The position numbers and the translations under genes are program-made. 64,000 nt of DNA from assembly GCA_009792885.1 (NCBI GenBank), contig WMCF01000175.1:1-64000 (forward strand). The letters are read 5' to 3'. The notes beneath the pieces were generated by a model. It was not told where the DNA came from. It did no database searches and worked only from the letters and a program-made list of their open reading frames with translations. Below are positions 34,720 through 46,668 of this stretch, one piece after another (position 1 is the first letter of the stretch; every line of letters starts with the position of its first letter). Source of the DNA: Eremophila alpestris peregrina (lineage: Eukaryota > Chordata > Aves > Passeriformes > Alaudidae).

Positions 34720-35230
34720 AATCTACCAAAATATCATCCCTTGTGTTTAATCAAATGTTGTATTTTAAATATGAGCTTCATTTAGCTGGTTGAAGACAAA
34801 ATATGAGCTTAATCACTCTGGGCAACTCACCTCTGCCATGCCAAAAGAAGGGAGGAATTGACCCATTGTGCCTCCAGAAAAAGCAGTTAATTGCTTAAAA
34901 TACACAGACTGATGTTTAGGAACAGCTTGAATTTTTTTCCATCTGCACTGCAAACCATCTGTTCTGCATGAGAGATTTCATGACTTCCCAGGTCCATTTC
35001 TAAATTGAAATGGATGTTTTAATGATGAAAAATGGGGAGAAGTGATGAATACTTCATTAAAACACATTATTTCCCTGTCAGCTTTCTATTCTCCTGACTG
35101 TAAGCAAAACTAATGTCTGAGCAGAGTTAATGTCTCAGGTTATCAGAGCTGCAGATGCCTCTTGGCATTTGCCTGAACAAATAAGCTATTTCATAAACCT
35201 GCAAACAGAAATGATTCAATAAATTGGAAT
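34720..35230. promoter_or_regulatory. candidate conserved non-coding element
   Basis: Repeat-free AT-rich stretch with many homeodomain-type cores (TTAATTGC, TTTTAATGATG, GTTAATG) and a near-direct repeat of AAATATGAGCTT at 34767 and 34799. No open frame of note. Suggestive only. Confidence 0.22.
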
Positions 35231-36359
35231 TTCTTTCCCTTCTAATGAAAACCAGAGTTCTCCAGCTCTTTCAATTACCTCCACGGAACGCCAAAGGCAC
35301 TAAAGAGAGGGTTTTTCTCCCTGTTTGCTTCATTCTTAGGACCATAAAGGAACATTTAAAACATCAATACCTTCCCAGGGCAGGCTCATCCACACTTCCC
35401 TTTGGCAAACTGTGTTTAATTATTTCAATAAGATGTGAAGATAGCATTTCCATATCATTTCCACCACCATGATGAGGAACCACATTCTCCAAACCCTTCA
35501 TTTCCATCACACAAATAATCACTTTCTATAGCATTTCTCAGAGTGTTTGCCAATTACCTCATCTTTTTTTGGACTAAAGCAAGTGTTTGCTGAAGCACAG
35601 AGAAATGATAACAGAAATGCCCAAGCAGGGCTTGCTTATGTCCTCAGGCAATTTATTAAAGCAACAAGATATTCCAGCATGCCACAAAAGTGAAAAACAA
35701 CGGGCTGGAGGAGAAGGATGGCCTTGGAATTGTGAATAAACCACCAAAAGCCTTGAAGGCATCAAGCAGCAGGAAAAAAACCAGGCAAGTCCCAAGGTGC
35801 TCTGCTTGTCCCATGCTCTGCTCGTGCCAAGATTTCCCAAATTAATCTGATTTTCAGCACGTCCCCTTCTGAAAACACCCAGCAGGAGACTCCGTAAAAC
35901 CCTGCACTATTGAAAGGGTTTCTCTGGAGCCTTCCCCAATCAATTTCCTCTTCAGACATCTAAAGGATCAATGGACATTTCTAGAAACCTGAGCCTGTTA
36001 ACCCAGCTGAGAATTTCTTATTAAAGTCTTTTTATATTAAGAGATTCCCAATGAAATAAAAGCCAAACCCGAAAGGTGAGGGCAGCTACCTCCAAGCCAA
36101 CCCCTGGAAATAACAGGCCCAAAGTATTTGGGATTTTCCCTGAGAACCTCCAGTCAAAACAGTTCCACACAATCTCCTTGGTGCAGATTCCCTGATCCTC
36201 AGAGAGGCTTTGACGAAAGTAATCCTGCTGGTTGAAATGTCAAAATTAAAATTATCCCGGAAAATTAAAGCAAATTCACTTTAGCACTTCAGATATGGGA
36301 CACAAAACTCTGCCCTTGAGTCCTCCTCCCTGAACGTTTAGGGAACAGCTCAATATCTG

Positions 36360-36790
36360 GAGTTATTCCCAAATAATGACCAGCAAGAGCTCCATGAAGG
36401 TGCAACGGTCTTTTTGTTATTCAAAAACAGAATACTACGATATGGCCAAAAACTCATGTATTTTAATGATAAACCCGATTTAACCAGGCAGATTCCAGCT
36501 TGCTGGCAGGCACAGAGAGATGAGGAACAAGGAATCTTCCTGGATTTCTCCCTGTTCACTGGAGCAGGGCACGAGGAGGGGAAGGATGACAGCAGAGACG
36601 TCGGGCGATCGATCCGTAATGAAACAGCTCTGGAGCAATAATGTTTGCCTTGCTCGCTGCCTGCTCCTTCTCTCCATAATTGATTTTGCACTGAAGGTCT
36701 CAGATTGCATAAGCAGCCTCCAAATCACGGCTGTGGAGAGCTGCCAGCTTCTTTTATTCCTCCTGTATCTTCTCCCAGCGAGTTAATCCC
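36360..36790. promoter_or_regulatory. candidate conserved non-coding element
   Basis: Repeat-free and holding unusually many CpG for this neighbourhood, including GACGTCGGGCGATCGATCCG at 36597, followed by TAATGAAACAGCTCTGG and CCATAATTGATTTTGCACTG. Retained CpG and dense homeodomain-like cores fit a constrained enhancer, but no coding frame is supported and conservation was not tested. Confidence 0.3.
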
Positions 36791-36908
36791 AGGTGGGAAG
36801 CGCTGCCCTGATAAAACCCAGCAATCCCAGGGCTGGGTTTTAATGAGCCGCTGCATTTCTGCTGGTTCTCCAGCACAAGGACTTCACAAACCAGTTCTCT
36901 CTGCTCCT

Positions 36909-37105
36909 GGAGCTGTGCCAGGGGAGGTTTAGGTTGGATTTCAGGGAAAGGCTCTTCCCCCAGAGGGTGCTGGGCACTGCCCCAGGGCTGCCAGAGCTCC
37001 AGGAGAGCTTGGACACCGCTCCCAGGGATGCCCAGGGTGGGATTGCTGGGATCAGGAGCTGGATCCCTGTGTGTCTCTCCCAGCTCAGGATACTCTGTGG
37101 TTCTA
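36909..37105 (+). mobile_element. CR1 LINE 3' fragment, second subfamily
   Basis: GGGAGGTTTAGGTTGGATTT, CAGAGGGTGCTGGGCACTGC and CTGCCAGAGCTCCAGGAGAG in sense orientation. It is the plus-strand counterpart of the copies at 25438 and 52627. Confidence 0.9.
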
Positions 37106-38211
37106 CCCACAGCCTCAGCTGCAGCCTGACACTGCCCTCTGCACCTCTGCTGCATGAAAACCCCATACATTTATTTAAAATATCCCATTTCACGCACCCT
37201 TAAAGGAGGGGTTATGAGGGGATTATATCAAGAATAGGAAAAATCCTCTCATGGCAGTGAAAATCATCATGGCAAGTGTACAGGTTATTGCCAAAGGCAA
37301 GGAGCAAAATGGGATCTGATTCCTGGGAGCCCCCAGCAGCCTTTGAAACCAGTTTTGGCACCACTATAAAACACATTTCTGTTGGTTCAGGGACGGAGAA
37401 GCAACAATGGAAACTCAGCTTTTGAACCAGATCTGAAAGAACTCGGGGTAAAACATCTGTCTGTCATTAGGGTTCCTCTGCAGCAGAAATCCTCCAGATG
37501 TGTATGTTATATTATATTAATGATACTATTCACATTACAGCAGTCCCTTCATACAGAAACTGCTGTGTTTCTCTTGGATCCAGACCTTAAACTTTTTCGA
37601 CATGGAGCCAAAAGGATTTTCACTTCGGGTTTATTTTCCTTTTGGTGAGTATATTCCATATATAGCCCTCCTTCCAAACTGAGAATTCTTCCATATGTAA
37701 TATAAGAGGAAAGGCAAGGTTTAGAAATACACCAACAAAGGAGAAAAGAATTCACCAAGATAAATGCACAAGCACAATAAATTCTATCTTTTCTTAAAAA
37801 AAAAAAAAAACCACAATCAAGAATAAAATATTGTCTCCCAACCAGTTTGCTTAAAACATTTCTTTTTAAGCCAAGAAACCACCAAGTAGAAGTTGTTACT
37901 CAGCCTATTCCATCACTTTAAAGAGCTGCATACCTACAGTGCATCAGGTTTTCAAATGCCCTTTTCACAGAGCTGCCTGCCAAAATTTGTCTGGGTTCAC
38001 TCTGCAGACAAACTGTTCTTCCCCTGGACAAGCCACGGAAAAAAATCCCATAAAAAAAGCAGAGGGGGGCAGGACAGCTGAGACATCCGTGGTGAAATCC
38101 TGCTGAAATCACACTGTTACTGAAGTTGAATGCAGAAACAAGAGGGAGCTGAGCCCCAGCAATGAGAGCAGCGGTGTTTGCTGAGGCAGGGCTTGGGGAG
38201 GTTGTAAAACA
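37106..38211. other. unique DNA with one weak exon candidate
   Basis: Holds an open frame at 37382-37648 and an A15 run at 37796-37810. Otherwise nothing recognised. Confidence 0.45.
37541..37644 (+). other. possible internal exon, unrecognised
   Basis: A 104-bp interval follows ACTATTCACATTACAG (acceptor-like) and is followed by GTGAGTAT (good donor). It is open in one frame, giving peptide pieces such as HTETAVFLLDPDLKLF and RHGAKRIFTSG that look protein-like, and the frame stays open back to 37382. I do not recognise the family. The polypyrimidine tract is weak and no partner exon was found, so it may well be chance. Confidence 0.18.
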
Positions 38212-38401
38212 AGCCTGGGATCTTGGAATTCTGGGATTCAGCCTGGGATCTTGGAATTCATGAATCCTGGGCACTTGCAGCACTCACTGGCTCAGTGTCA
38301 CTCGCTTCCCGAGCAGGAATTTGCCTTTAATTCCTAATTACACCAGATTTGGGAGTAAATTTCCCTTAATTCCTAATTACGCTGGATTTGGGTGTAAACT
38401 T
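38212..38401. repeat. two adjacent short tandem duplications
   Basis: AGCCTGGGATCTTGGAATTC occurs at 38212 and 38240 (period 28). CCTTTAATTCCTAATTAC at 38324 is followed by a 39-bp second copy at 38363 with a few changes. Both look like recent slippage or local duplication. Confidence 0.85.
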
Positions 38402-38439
38402 TTGGGGTGGGGCTCTGCTGCCACTCCTGGAATTTGCAG

Positions 38440-38716
38440 ACACAGAATGCCACACCGGTTTGGGATGAAGGGGACTTAAAGCCCACCCAGTGCCACCCCA
38501 GCCATGGGCAGGGACACCTCCCACTATCCCAGGCTGCTCCTGCTCCAGTCTGGCCTTGGACACTGCCAGGGATCCTGTGCCAGGGTCTCCCCACCCTCTC
38601 AGGGAACAATTCCTCCCCAGTATCTCACCTAAGCCTCCCCTCTTTACTCCAAAGCCTTGTCCTGTCCCTCTGTACCCATGGAAGAAGTGCCCCTGCTCTT
38701 TTTCCAGGCCCTGAAA
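38440..38716 (-). mobile_element. CR1 LINE 3' fragment
   Basis: ACACAGAATGCCACACCGG, GCCATGGGCAGGGACACCTC, CAGGGAACAATTCCTCCCCA. It has a deletion around the CAGGGATCC block relative to the 12997 copy. Its 5' end faces the plus copy at 39256. Confidence 0.9.
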
Positions 38717-39255
38717 GGCTGCACACTGAGCTCTGCCCTCACTCCCACTGAAAAGGCCACGGTGATTTTTCTCTCCACGAGTAATAAAAAGAAAAAGCCA
38801 AGAGCCAGAGGCCAGAGGGAGGAGCAGAGCCCGCTCTCAGCCAGCTCCCACTGCAGATGAGTCCTCCATCATCAAAACAAAAGAGAGAAGGAACCATTGT
38901 CTCCTGACTGCAGCACCGAGACCACACTCCTCAGGTCTGCCTGGAGCAAAGCAACACCACTATTCCTAAATATACCCCTGGGGTTTGGAACCCAGCTCTC
39001 CAGCCTGTCCTTCACTGAGTGAGCCAAAACCTGAGGGGTTCAGCCCTTCCTCAGCACCTCCTGCTCCCTTCTGGGAGGAGGGCTGGATTTCCTGGGGTGA
39101 TTTCCATGATTCCAGGCAGCAAAGCTGTGCAGCTCCCCCCTGCTTTTCTCTGCATCTCCAATTGCACTCCTACAATCACCCAGACCTGGAATTCCTGGGG
39201 ATTGATTCACCTCTCAGGATGAGGTTTTTAGGAGGAGAAAGAAGTGTCTGAAGAG
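38717..39255. other. unique spacer between head-to-head CR1 copies
   Basis: About 540 bp with no recognised gene. Confidence 0.5.
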
Positions 39256-39515
39256 AGCCCACAAGGAAGATAAAGAGGGACTGTGGATGAGGACCTGGAG
39301 TGCCAGGACACAGGGAATGGCTTCCCAGAGGGCAGGGATGGATGGGACATCGGGCAGGAATTACTCCCTGGGAGGGTGGGCAAGCCCTGGAATGGATTTT
39401 CCAGAGCAGCTGTGGCTGCCCCTGGACCAACCTGGTCCATGGAAGGTGTCCCTGCACATGGTTGCAACAGGATGGGCTTTAAGGTCCCTCCCAACCCAAA
39501 CCATTCCACAATTCC
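39256..39515 (+). mobile_element. CR1 LINE 3' fragment
   Basis: AGGACCTGGAGTGCCAGGAC, then TGGCTTCCCAGAGGGCAGGG, ending CAACCCAAACCATTCCACAA. An internal deletion removed the CAGGGATCCCTGGCAGTG-equivalent block. Confidence 0.9.
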
Positions 39516-42500
39516 ATAACCTTTACTACAAGCAGTTCTGTTCCAACTGCAGACCTCTGAGATTTTTTTTCTGCTCCTCACAAAATCTGTTACACTATTT
39601 ACAATGATATTTCATGCAGTGCTGGGCAAAGCCATTATTAAAGTAATTATTTTCCAGTCCCAGTCTCTGAGGTTTACAGGGAAACACACATTTTGCTGGG
39701 AAATGGATGCTGACAGGGAGATCAACAGAAAATATTTCTAAATGCCTTCTTTCTCTAAGACTGGTTATTAGCATCAAAATCTGTAACCTTTAGGAAAACA
39801 GGGACACTCCCTACACAAAAATTGTCCCTTTAGGGACACTGGCTCTGGCTGTCTGGGTTTCTGAGACCCTGAATCCCTGGAGACTTCCACCATGAGATGA
39901 TATCAGTGCAAGACAGGGCCAGGCAGGCCTGATTTCCAAAAATACCAAATTGAGATTACATAAAACGAGTGGGAAGACTGACAAAAAAGAAGAAAGCAGG
40001 GTTTTGATCAAACAATTTATGGCATTTCTGACTGGGAATGCAAATGAATTCATCTCAGTGACCTTAAAAATGAACTGAAGCAAGGGGTCCTTGGAGGCAC
40101 GGAGTGAGAATAGGAGGCTTTTTTCTCAGAGAATAAGATAATGCTTGGACTAGAGCTTTTTAATCCATTGTGCTCAGTAAATTCAGCTCAGGGACAAAAC
40201 TCCTGTGGAATATTTGATTTCTGGCGTGGAAACTACTACGCTGAATTCCTAAATCACTCTGCAGTAGGTTTGGTTTTGGAGGCTCCAGAACATTTATTTT
40301 TTGGATTTGTACTCACTCACTAATCACTTTCATAGTAACAAATAAAGGCAGTTCTTCTGAAAAGTGCTTTATTTTTCTTTCTTATGCAAGAGCCCTGTTC
40401 TGTTCCCAATTTTTCCCATAGGAAACTGCTGATCTTAGCAGTACCCAAACTTTGGAAGAAATGTCAACAGAGGAGACGTGGAAAAAATTCCCACCCTGCC
40501 GAGCGTAATTTTTTCCTGTCTCACATAATATGTTCCCAAGAAACCCTGAAATATAATCCAGCCAGATTTACTTTTGGAGGGGTTATCCAGCTCCTGCAGC
40601 ATTCCCCACGGGGTGCATCACCAGGGATGGTTCAGCCCAGTCCATATCTGGATCCCAACTTCCAAAGGAGTTTGGGCAGGAAGCAGGAGCCCTTCAGGCT
40701 GGCAGGTGCTTCCCAAAACAGCACTCCAGGGGTTTTTCCCTGCTCCAAAACTCTCCTTCTTTTCACACCACTTCTCTTGGGCTGGCTTTGAGCTGCTAAA
40801 TCCTGGATAAGCCCTGGGATGGAGAGCCCACAGGCTCCTCAAACATCCCTGCTCTGGTTGTGCCTGAGCTCGGAGCACAGGATGGAAATCCACCTCACCT
40901 CACTTGACTTGGCTGATCCTCATTTAGCTTCCCACTAATTAGTGGGGACCAGAGATGTCCTAGGGTTGGAGGGATGAAGGAGAAGGAGGTTTTTCTTCCC
41001 CTTGCCCAGGATGGATGACAGACACTGGGAGTCCCAGGCTCTCCTCAGGCCACCCCAGCAGTCTGGCACAACACAAACGCCTCCGAGCAAGGACACAGGG
41101 GGAAATCCCTCATTATTGCTCGTCTCTATCTACAGCCTCCTTCAGTCTAAGCTCACCAACAGCTCTGAATCACTCCCAGTTCGAGTGAAACATAAAAAAG
41201 GAAACCTCAGCACTGCAAACACAGACACAGAATCTAAAATTAACAAAAGGAAAACCTCTATGTGGATTTTCTCAGAGCTCAGTGGCCCCTTCTCACCACC
41301 CCAAAGTGGTGACAATCTCTCATCTCCTCTCCCACATCCTGCAGAAGTGTCTGCACCCCAGACAGGGCCTGCTCTGAGACTCCCAGGGGCTGTCCCTTCC
41401 CTCTCCACAGCACTAATAAATGTTGTTTTGAAAGAGCAATGGGATGTGTCATCTCCAGGAGCTCCAGCACCCCTCCTGCAGCCTTCCCACGGTGTTTCAG
41501 AGACACCAGACACATCACAGCTATTCCTTCTGCTCCCTCCAAACAGGCTCCTCACCACAGCTGCTCTGCTGTTACCTATGCATGTGCCACTGCCTCAGAC
41601 AGCAGCTGACAAACTCATCCACAATGGGATTTTTACAGTGGAAATGCTGCACTTTCACCCTTTGAAGGTGGACAAAGCTCTCCTTTCACGCCGCTGTGTT
41701 TTTGAGGTGTGGTTGCTGCCCTGTTTCTGCCTCAATCTGGATGCCAGGGAAAGAGTATTCCATTAAAAGCACCAGTCAGGCTTTGGCAGCTGGCACAGAG
41801 GAGCTGAAGGAGATGACAGCTACCCAGTTGCTTTCCAGCAGGGAAGCAGCAAAAATCATCTCCATGCAGTGGGCAGGCTCCCGGTGCCAGCTGCAAATCC
41901 CTGCCAGTTAAGGCAAACAACCATTTAATTTTCCTGCAGAGAGGGACAGGATTGACTTCCCGCTCCAAGAAGCCCTGAGAAAGGTCAGCAGACAGCAGGA
42001 AATACCGAAAAATTGTGTCAAAACCCAAGCCAAAATGGGTTTTGATGTGCTCCAAAGGCAGGGGCCGAGAGATTCGGCATCACCAAAATCCAGAGTGCAG
42101 AGGAGCTCCAGGGAATGGTAACAAACTCCACCAGGAACACCTGGAATGCTTGTGATGCCCCAGCTCTACAAGTGCCACACAATTCCTGCTCCCAGATAAA
42201 CAGCTTGTTCCTCTCCTCAGCTTTTAAAAGGGAATTCCTTAGGTACAAGCACTCTGTGCCCCCACTGATAAACTCCTCAATCACCTTCTCATGGCAAGGG
42301 ATTTCACACAACTTCTGCTGAAATCATGGCAGAATTTACACAGGAGCTCAGGGAATGTCAGCAATTACCAGCATGACCTCAAGGCTTAGAGAGGAATCGA
42401 GATTAGAGGGAGACTTGTTTTTCTGCAGTGATTTGGTGGCAGATGGTGACTTTTATTTAGCCCTTCTGAAGAAAAGTAGCCTTGAAACGGGCACTTTCCC

Positions 42501-43730
42501 AGCTTCATTAACATGGTGTTGGGAGAAATATCAAATGTCTAAAGCAGGGACAATTCCCAGAGCCTCACACAATCCTGAACAAATCCAAACTCTCATGGCT
42601 GCAATCTGCTTGATGGCTTTTGGAGGTGTGAGCCTCCAACTTCTGCTGCTTCTTCCTCTGTGCTTTCCAGTTGTGTTCTGTGGTGAAACCAGCTCAGCTT
42701 CTCCACTCTTGGTAAAATTCTGAGCGTTTTCCAGCTCTCAGCAGAGGCTGAGACCACTCAGTTCTTCCACCTGCATTTTGTTTGCTGATAGGTAAAACAA
42801 ATAACCAGCAGCTCTTCTCTTTGTAACATGAGCATCTTCTCAGCCCACCCTGAGCAGCCTCACTGAGCCCTCTGGGCTTGCAAAAACTTCCAAAGTTTGA
42901 AGTAAGAGCAAGAAAAGAGTCAAAGGAGCCAAGGTGGAAGAATCCAGCAAAAGCCTGAATTTAAAGCACTTAATGAAGGGTCAAAAGTCACCAGCATTAC
43001 ATTCAGGAGGACAAAATGTGGCTAAATGGTCAAGACAAACCAGACATGGCAACAAATTTAGGAAAATATTGCCATGTTTTGCCCTCTCTGGATTGAAAAC
43101 ACCCTTCTGGTTGGATGATTCTATCAGAAGGACCTGCCAGCCTCCCCCTGCCTGAAGAAAATCCATGTGCTGGCTGTGCCTGAGGCTCAGGAGGATGTGT
43201 TTACACCAGTGACATTTCTCAAACTGTGTCCCCATTCCCCTCCCACTCAGTGCTTCACAGAGACAGCACCAAGCCTGGCCTGATTCCTGCTAACAGGAAT
43301 AAAAATGCTCCCTTTTCAGCTGATAAATGGGCACAGGTCAAGAGGAAATCAATTACAGGCAGAACGTACACATTTCTAACCTGTACATTTAAACAACTCC
43401 TTTATAAGTGCTGAGATACAGCTGAGATATCTTCAAAAATCTTTTTTACACAGCTAAAAAAACCTGCACTTCTTGCTGGCTTGCAGCAGCACATATGGCA
43501 TGCCAGAAAGCACATAAAGGAATCATATGAACAAACAGCTCCTGCTACACAAATGAAGGCAAAATCAATTCTTCCTCCACTTACTGTTGAATGAAAACCA
43601 TCCAGAACCATTAAACATTACAGGGAGAAAAAGGCCCTAAAAAGCTGAAAGGGAAATTGAAGAATTGAATTTGCCTTTTTAACTCAAATTGTGCATTTCT
43701 GTTTTGCTGTAGGGTTTTTGATTTCACTGA
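39516..43730. other. unique DNA, longest CR1-free stretch but one
   Basis: About 4.2 kb with no recognised repeat. It contains the longest open frame outside repeats (41002-41766, 254 codons, plus strand). That frame has no recognisable domain, is rich in Ser, Pro and Leu as chance frames in such DNA are, and is not called a gene. Confidence 0.5.
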
Positions 43731-43830
43731 TCGTGGAATCCCAGCCTGGTTTGGGTGGGAAGGGACCTTAAGGACCATCCAGTCCCATTATTCATGTTCC
43801 CAACACTCCCTCACCCATCCTGCAGCTCCA
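43731..43830 (-). mobile_element. CR1 LINE 3' end fragment
   Basis: CGTGGAATCCCAGCCTGG, GGGTGGGAAGGGACCTTAAG, CCATCCAGTCCCA. About 100 bp, 5'-truncated. Confidence 0.88.
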
Positions 43831-44968
43831 CAGCCTTTTAAATCCATTACCTTGTGTTTATTTATTCTGCAGTGCAATCCACAAAAACGCTCAGGTTAAA
43901 GCTGCCCCATCATAAATTCCAAGAGGCAATCTCCAGCTGAAGGAATTAGTTACTCAGAGTGCTCTCAGCTCCCAGAAAGCGTGTATAAAACAACTCAGCC
44001 CAACTTAAATCATATCAGATTTGTACCCAAAAAAAAAAAAATTCCCTGAATCCTGTGTGGAGCTGCCAGCCCTCATTAATCACGTCCTGATGAATGAAAT
44101 CCATTCCAGTGCTGGCAACAGAGATTTGCTGTGAAACGGTGGAAATGTTTCAGGTTAATCTTTTTGACAAAGCAGTCAATTCAGTGAAATAACTTCCTCC
44201 TCATCTCCTGCATCCTTAGCTAGGATAAATCCAAGGAGCTGGGCTGGAGCTGAGGAATCCAGGCTGATTTCTATCAGCTGTAGAGCAAGCCGAAATTTCT
44301 TCCCTGTTTCAGTGCCTTGGTTAAAACCCTCAGGGAACCTTGGGACATATTTTCACATGTTCAGCTGATGATCTCCTTGGAGTGGCTTCCAGATGGGTTT
44401 GGGAAGACAGGCTGAAAAATGCATGGTCATGTTCTCCTCTAAAATGGTGCTGTGAGGGGCTAAGCTGACCTTTGCTGAAGGGTATTTTAAGAACAAGAGT
44501 CACTTGGGGAATACTTAATGTCTTTGGATAAATATATTTAGCTAGAAACAGAGCTAAACAAGAACAAGCTATTGCAAATTGTCTGTGAGTCACAGCCTAC
44601 TGTACTTACAGTAACTTTTCTTTACAAAAGAGGGACACCAGAATGAGAATTTTGGTCTTGGAAGTTTTCTTTGACCCTTTTAGAACTGAGCATGGGAAGT
44701 GCAGCATCACAGCATCACAGCAGAGAATGTTTAATCAAAATGTTGTTTCTGATGGGAAACCCCACTCCTGATTTTAACAGGCTCCGGAAGGCACTTTTAT
44801 ACCATGTGGTGCTGAAATTTTATTGTACAGCACATGTTTATCCTGAATTGAGCTTTTTCCACCTTTCTGAAAACACTTGACAATGATGGTTAAGGTTTGG
44901 GGTGGGTTTTTTTAACCTGCAATTCTTTAAACAGGCCTGGGACAGAAGTACTGGGAATATGAACATTC
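43831..44968. other. unique DNA, no gene seen
   Basis: A13 run at 44029-44041. The stretch at 44090-44250 is AT-rich with homeodomain-type cores. No exon recognised. Confidence 0.45.
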
Positions 44969-45013
44969 TTTGAACCCCTCCAGAGATGACAACTCCACCA
45001 CTGCCCTGGGCTA
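44969..45013 (-). mobile_element. CR1 LINE internal fragment
   Basis: CTCCAGAGATGACAACTCCA then CCACTGCCCTGGGC matches the inverted CR1 segment also present in copy Y at 21978. Very short. Confidence 0.6.
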
Positions 45014-45491
45014 CTGACAGTGAGGGGCAGAGCAGAACCTGGTATTTTGTCTGCTCCAGATTTAAAGTTGATTCTTTGCTGTTCAAAAATCTAATCATTT
45101 TTCTCAGAATTGTAACTTGCAGGATTCTTCCTGAAAGCATCACTTCACACACACAAATAAAAAATCAAATTATAAACTCTTCACTGCCAGTAGAAAGGGA
45201 AGTGTAAGGAAGGTCATCCCTGAGTGGTGCTGGCTGAAGGTCACTCTGCTCCAGCTGAGCTTTTAAATATCAGAAAAACCAACAGGGATCAAGCAGCACA
45301 GAGTCGAAGGTGACACACATTAGTGAGACTCGGATTGCAGTGGGTGGAAGGGGAGGCCTGGCTGCAAATATTTACACAAACTGGAACAGATTTAGGACAG
45401 GTTGAGCCAGCCCATCCAACCACGAGGCAAAGCAAGGCTGACTCTGAACGACCCCGAGTTTGATATTTACTGAGTCCTCTGCGAATTCAGG

Positions 45492-45512
45492 CCTGGCTTA
45501 GGCTAAGCCAGG
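45492..45512. repeat. 21-bp near-perfect palindrome
   Basis: Arms CCTGGCTTAG and CTAAGCCAGG are exact reverse complements separated by one G. It lies about 165 bp left of the GC-rich minisatellite locus. A hairpin, a protein-binding dyad or chance are all possible. Confidence 0.85.
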
Positions 45513-45650
45513 TCAATAAAAATAAAGTCCAGCTCCTGAAGTCTGGTAATAACTCAGCAACTGAAAGGATTAGAAGGAGGAGGTTAATCCTGGGCTGGAA
45601 CTAGAAGCAGGGTGCCTGTGCTGAGCCCAAAGCAGAGTCTGGGCTCAGCA

Positions 45651-45685
45651 CAGCAGGGCAGGGAGGGCTCCTGGCCCTGAGGCAG
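45651..45685 (+). repeat. direct repeat bounding the 48-bp array, left copy
   Basis: 35 bp beginning CAGCAGGGCAGGGAGGGCTC. It recurs at 46781-46815 with one mismatch, in the same orientation, on the far side of the array and gap. The array probably sits inside a larger duplicated unit. Confidence 0.85.
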
Positions 45686-45773
45686 CAGAGTGTCCCGGGG
45701 GTGACGGGGCACACCGAGCTGTCCCTGAGGCAGCAGAGTGTCCCGGGGGTGACGGGGCACACCGAGCTGTCCC
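45677..45773. repeat. 48-bp GC-rich minisatellite, left edge
   Basis: Two complete identical 48-bp units start at 45677 and 45725, and a third is cut by the gap. The unit contains GTGTCCCGGGGGTGACGGGG, is about 71% G+C and has three CpG. The period is a multiple of three, so frames stay open on both strands without implying a protein. Confidence 0.95.
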
Positions 45774-46668
45774 NNNNNNNNNNNNNNNNNNNNNNNNNNN
45801 NNNNNNNNNNNNNNNNNNNNNNNNNNNNNNNNNNNNNNNNNNNNNNNNNNNNNNNNNNNNNNNNNNNNNNNNNNNNNNNNNNNNNNNNNNNNNNNNNNNN
45901 NNNNNNNNNNNNNNNNNNNNNNNNNNNNNNNNNNNNNNNNNNNNNNNNNNNNNNNNNNNNNNNNNNNNNNNNNNNNNNNNNNNNNNNNNNNNNNNNNNNN
46001 NNNNNNNNNNNNNNNNNNNNNNNNNNNNNNNNNNNNNNNNNNNNNNNNNNNNNNNNNNNNNNNNNNNNNNNNNNNNNNNNNNNNNNNNNNNNNNNNNNNN
46101 NNNNNNNNNNNNNNNNNNNNNNNNNNNNNNNNNNNNNNNNNNNNNNNNNNNNNNNNNNNNNNNNNNNNNNNNNNNNNNNNNNNNNNNNNNNNNNNNNNNN
46201 NNNNNNNNNNNNNNNNNNNNNNNNNNNNNNNNNNNNNNNNNNNNNNNNNNNNNNNNNNNNNNNNNNNNNNNNNNNNNNNNNNNNNNNNNNNNNNNNNNNN
46301 NNNNNNNNNNNNNNNNNNNNNNNNNNNNNNNNNNNNNNNNNNNNNNNNNNNNNNNNNNNNNNNNNNNNNNNNNNNNNNNNNNNNNNNNNNNNNNNNNNNN
46401 NNNNNNNNNNNNNNNNNNNNNNNNNNNNNNNNNNNNNNNNNNNNNNNNNNNNNNNNNNNNNNNNNNNNNNNNNNNNNNNNNNNNNNNNNNNNNNNNNNNN
46501 NNNNNNNNNNNNNNNNNNNNNNNNNNNNNNNNNNNNNNNNNNNNNNNNNNNNNNNNNNNNNNNNNNNNNNNNNNNNNNNNNNNNNNNNNNNNNNNNNNNN
46601 NNNNNNNNNNNNNNNNNNNNNNNNNNNNNNNNNNNNNNNNNNNNNNNNNNNNNNNNNNNNNNNNNNNN
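45774..46668. other. assembly gap (895 N)
   Basis: Unresolved bases flanked on both sides by the same 48-bp minisatellite, so the gap is almost certainly more of that array. 895 is not a round filler length and does not keep the two edges in unit register, so the true size is uncertain. Confidence 0.98.

Larger units (their letters stand above)
34336..36908. other. unique DNA, no gene seen
   Basis: About 2.6 kb without CR1. It contains two stretches with the look of conserved non-coding DNA, listed separately, and a TA-rich run at about 34405-34430. Confidence 0.5.

Noticed and set aside
41002..41766. 254-codon plus-strand open frame, the longest outside repeats
   Set aside because: No recognised motif, Ser/Pro/Leu-rich, and no splice or promoter context. 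Length is not surprising for 64 kb of GC-moderate DNA.
42355..42723. 122-codon frame ending in a Leu-rich stretch that resembles a membrane segment
   Set aside because: A single hydrophobic run in an isolated frame without other support; likely chance.
44087..44150. Box C/D snoRNA-like motifs (TGATGA with a later CTGA)
   Set aside because: Spacing and flanking stem were not convincing, and such short motifs are expected by chance.
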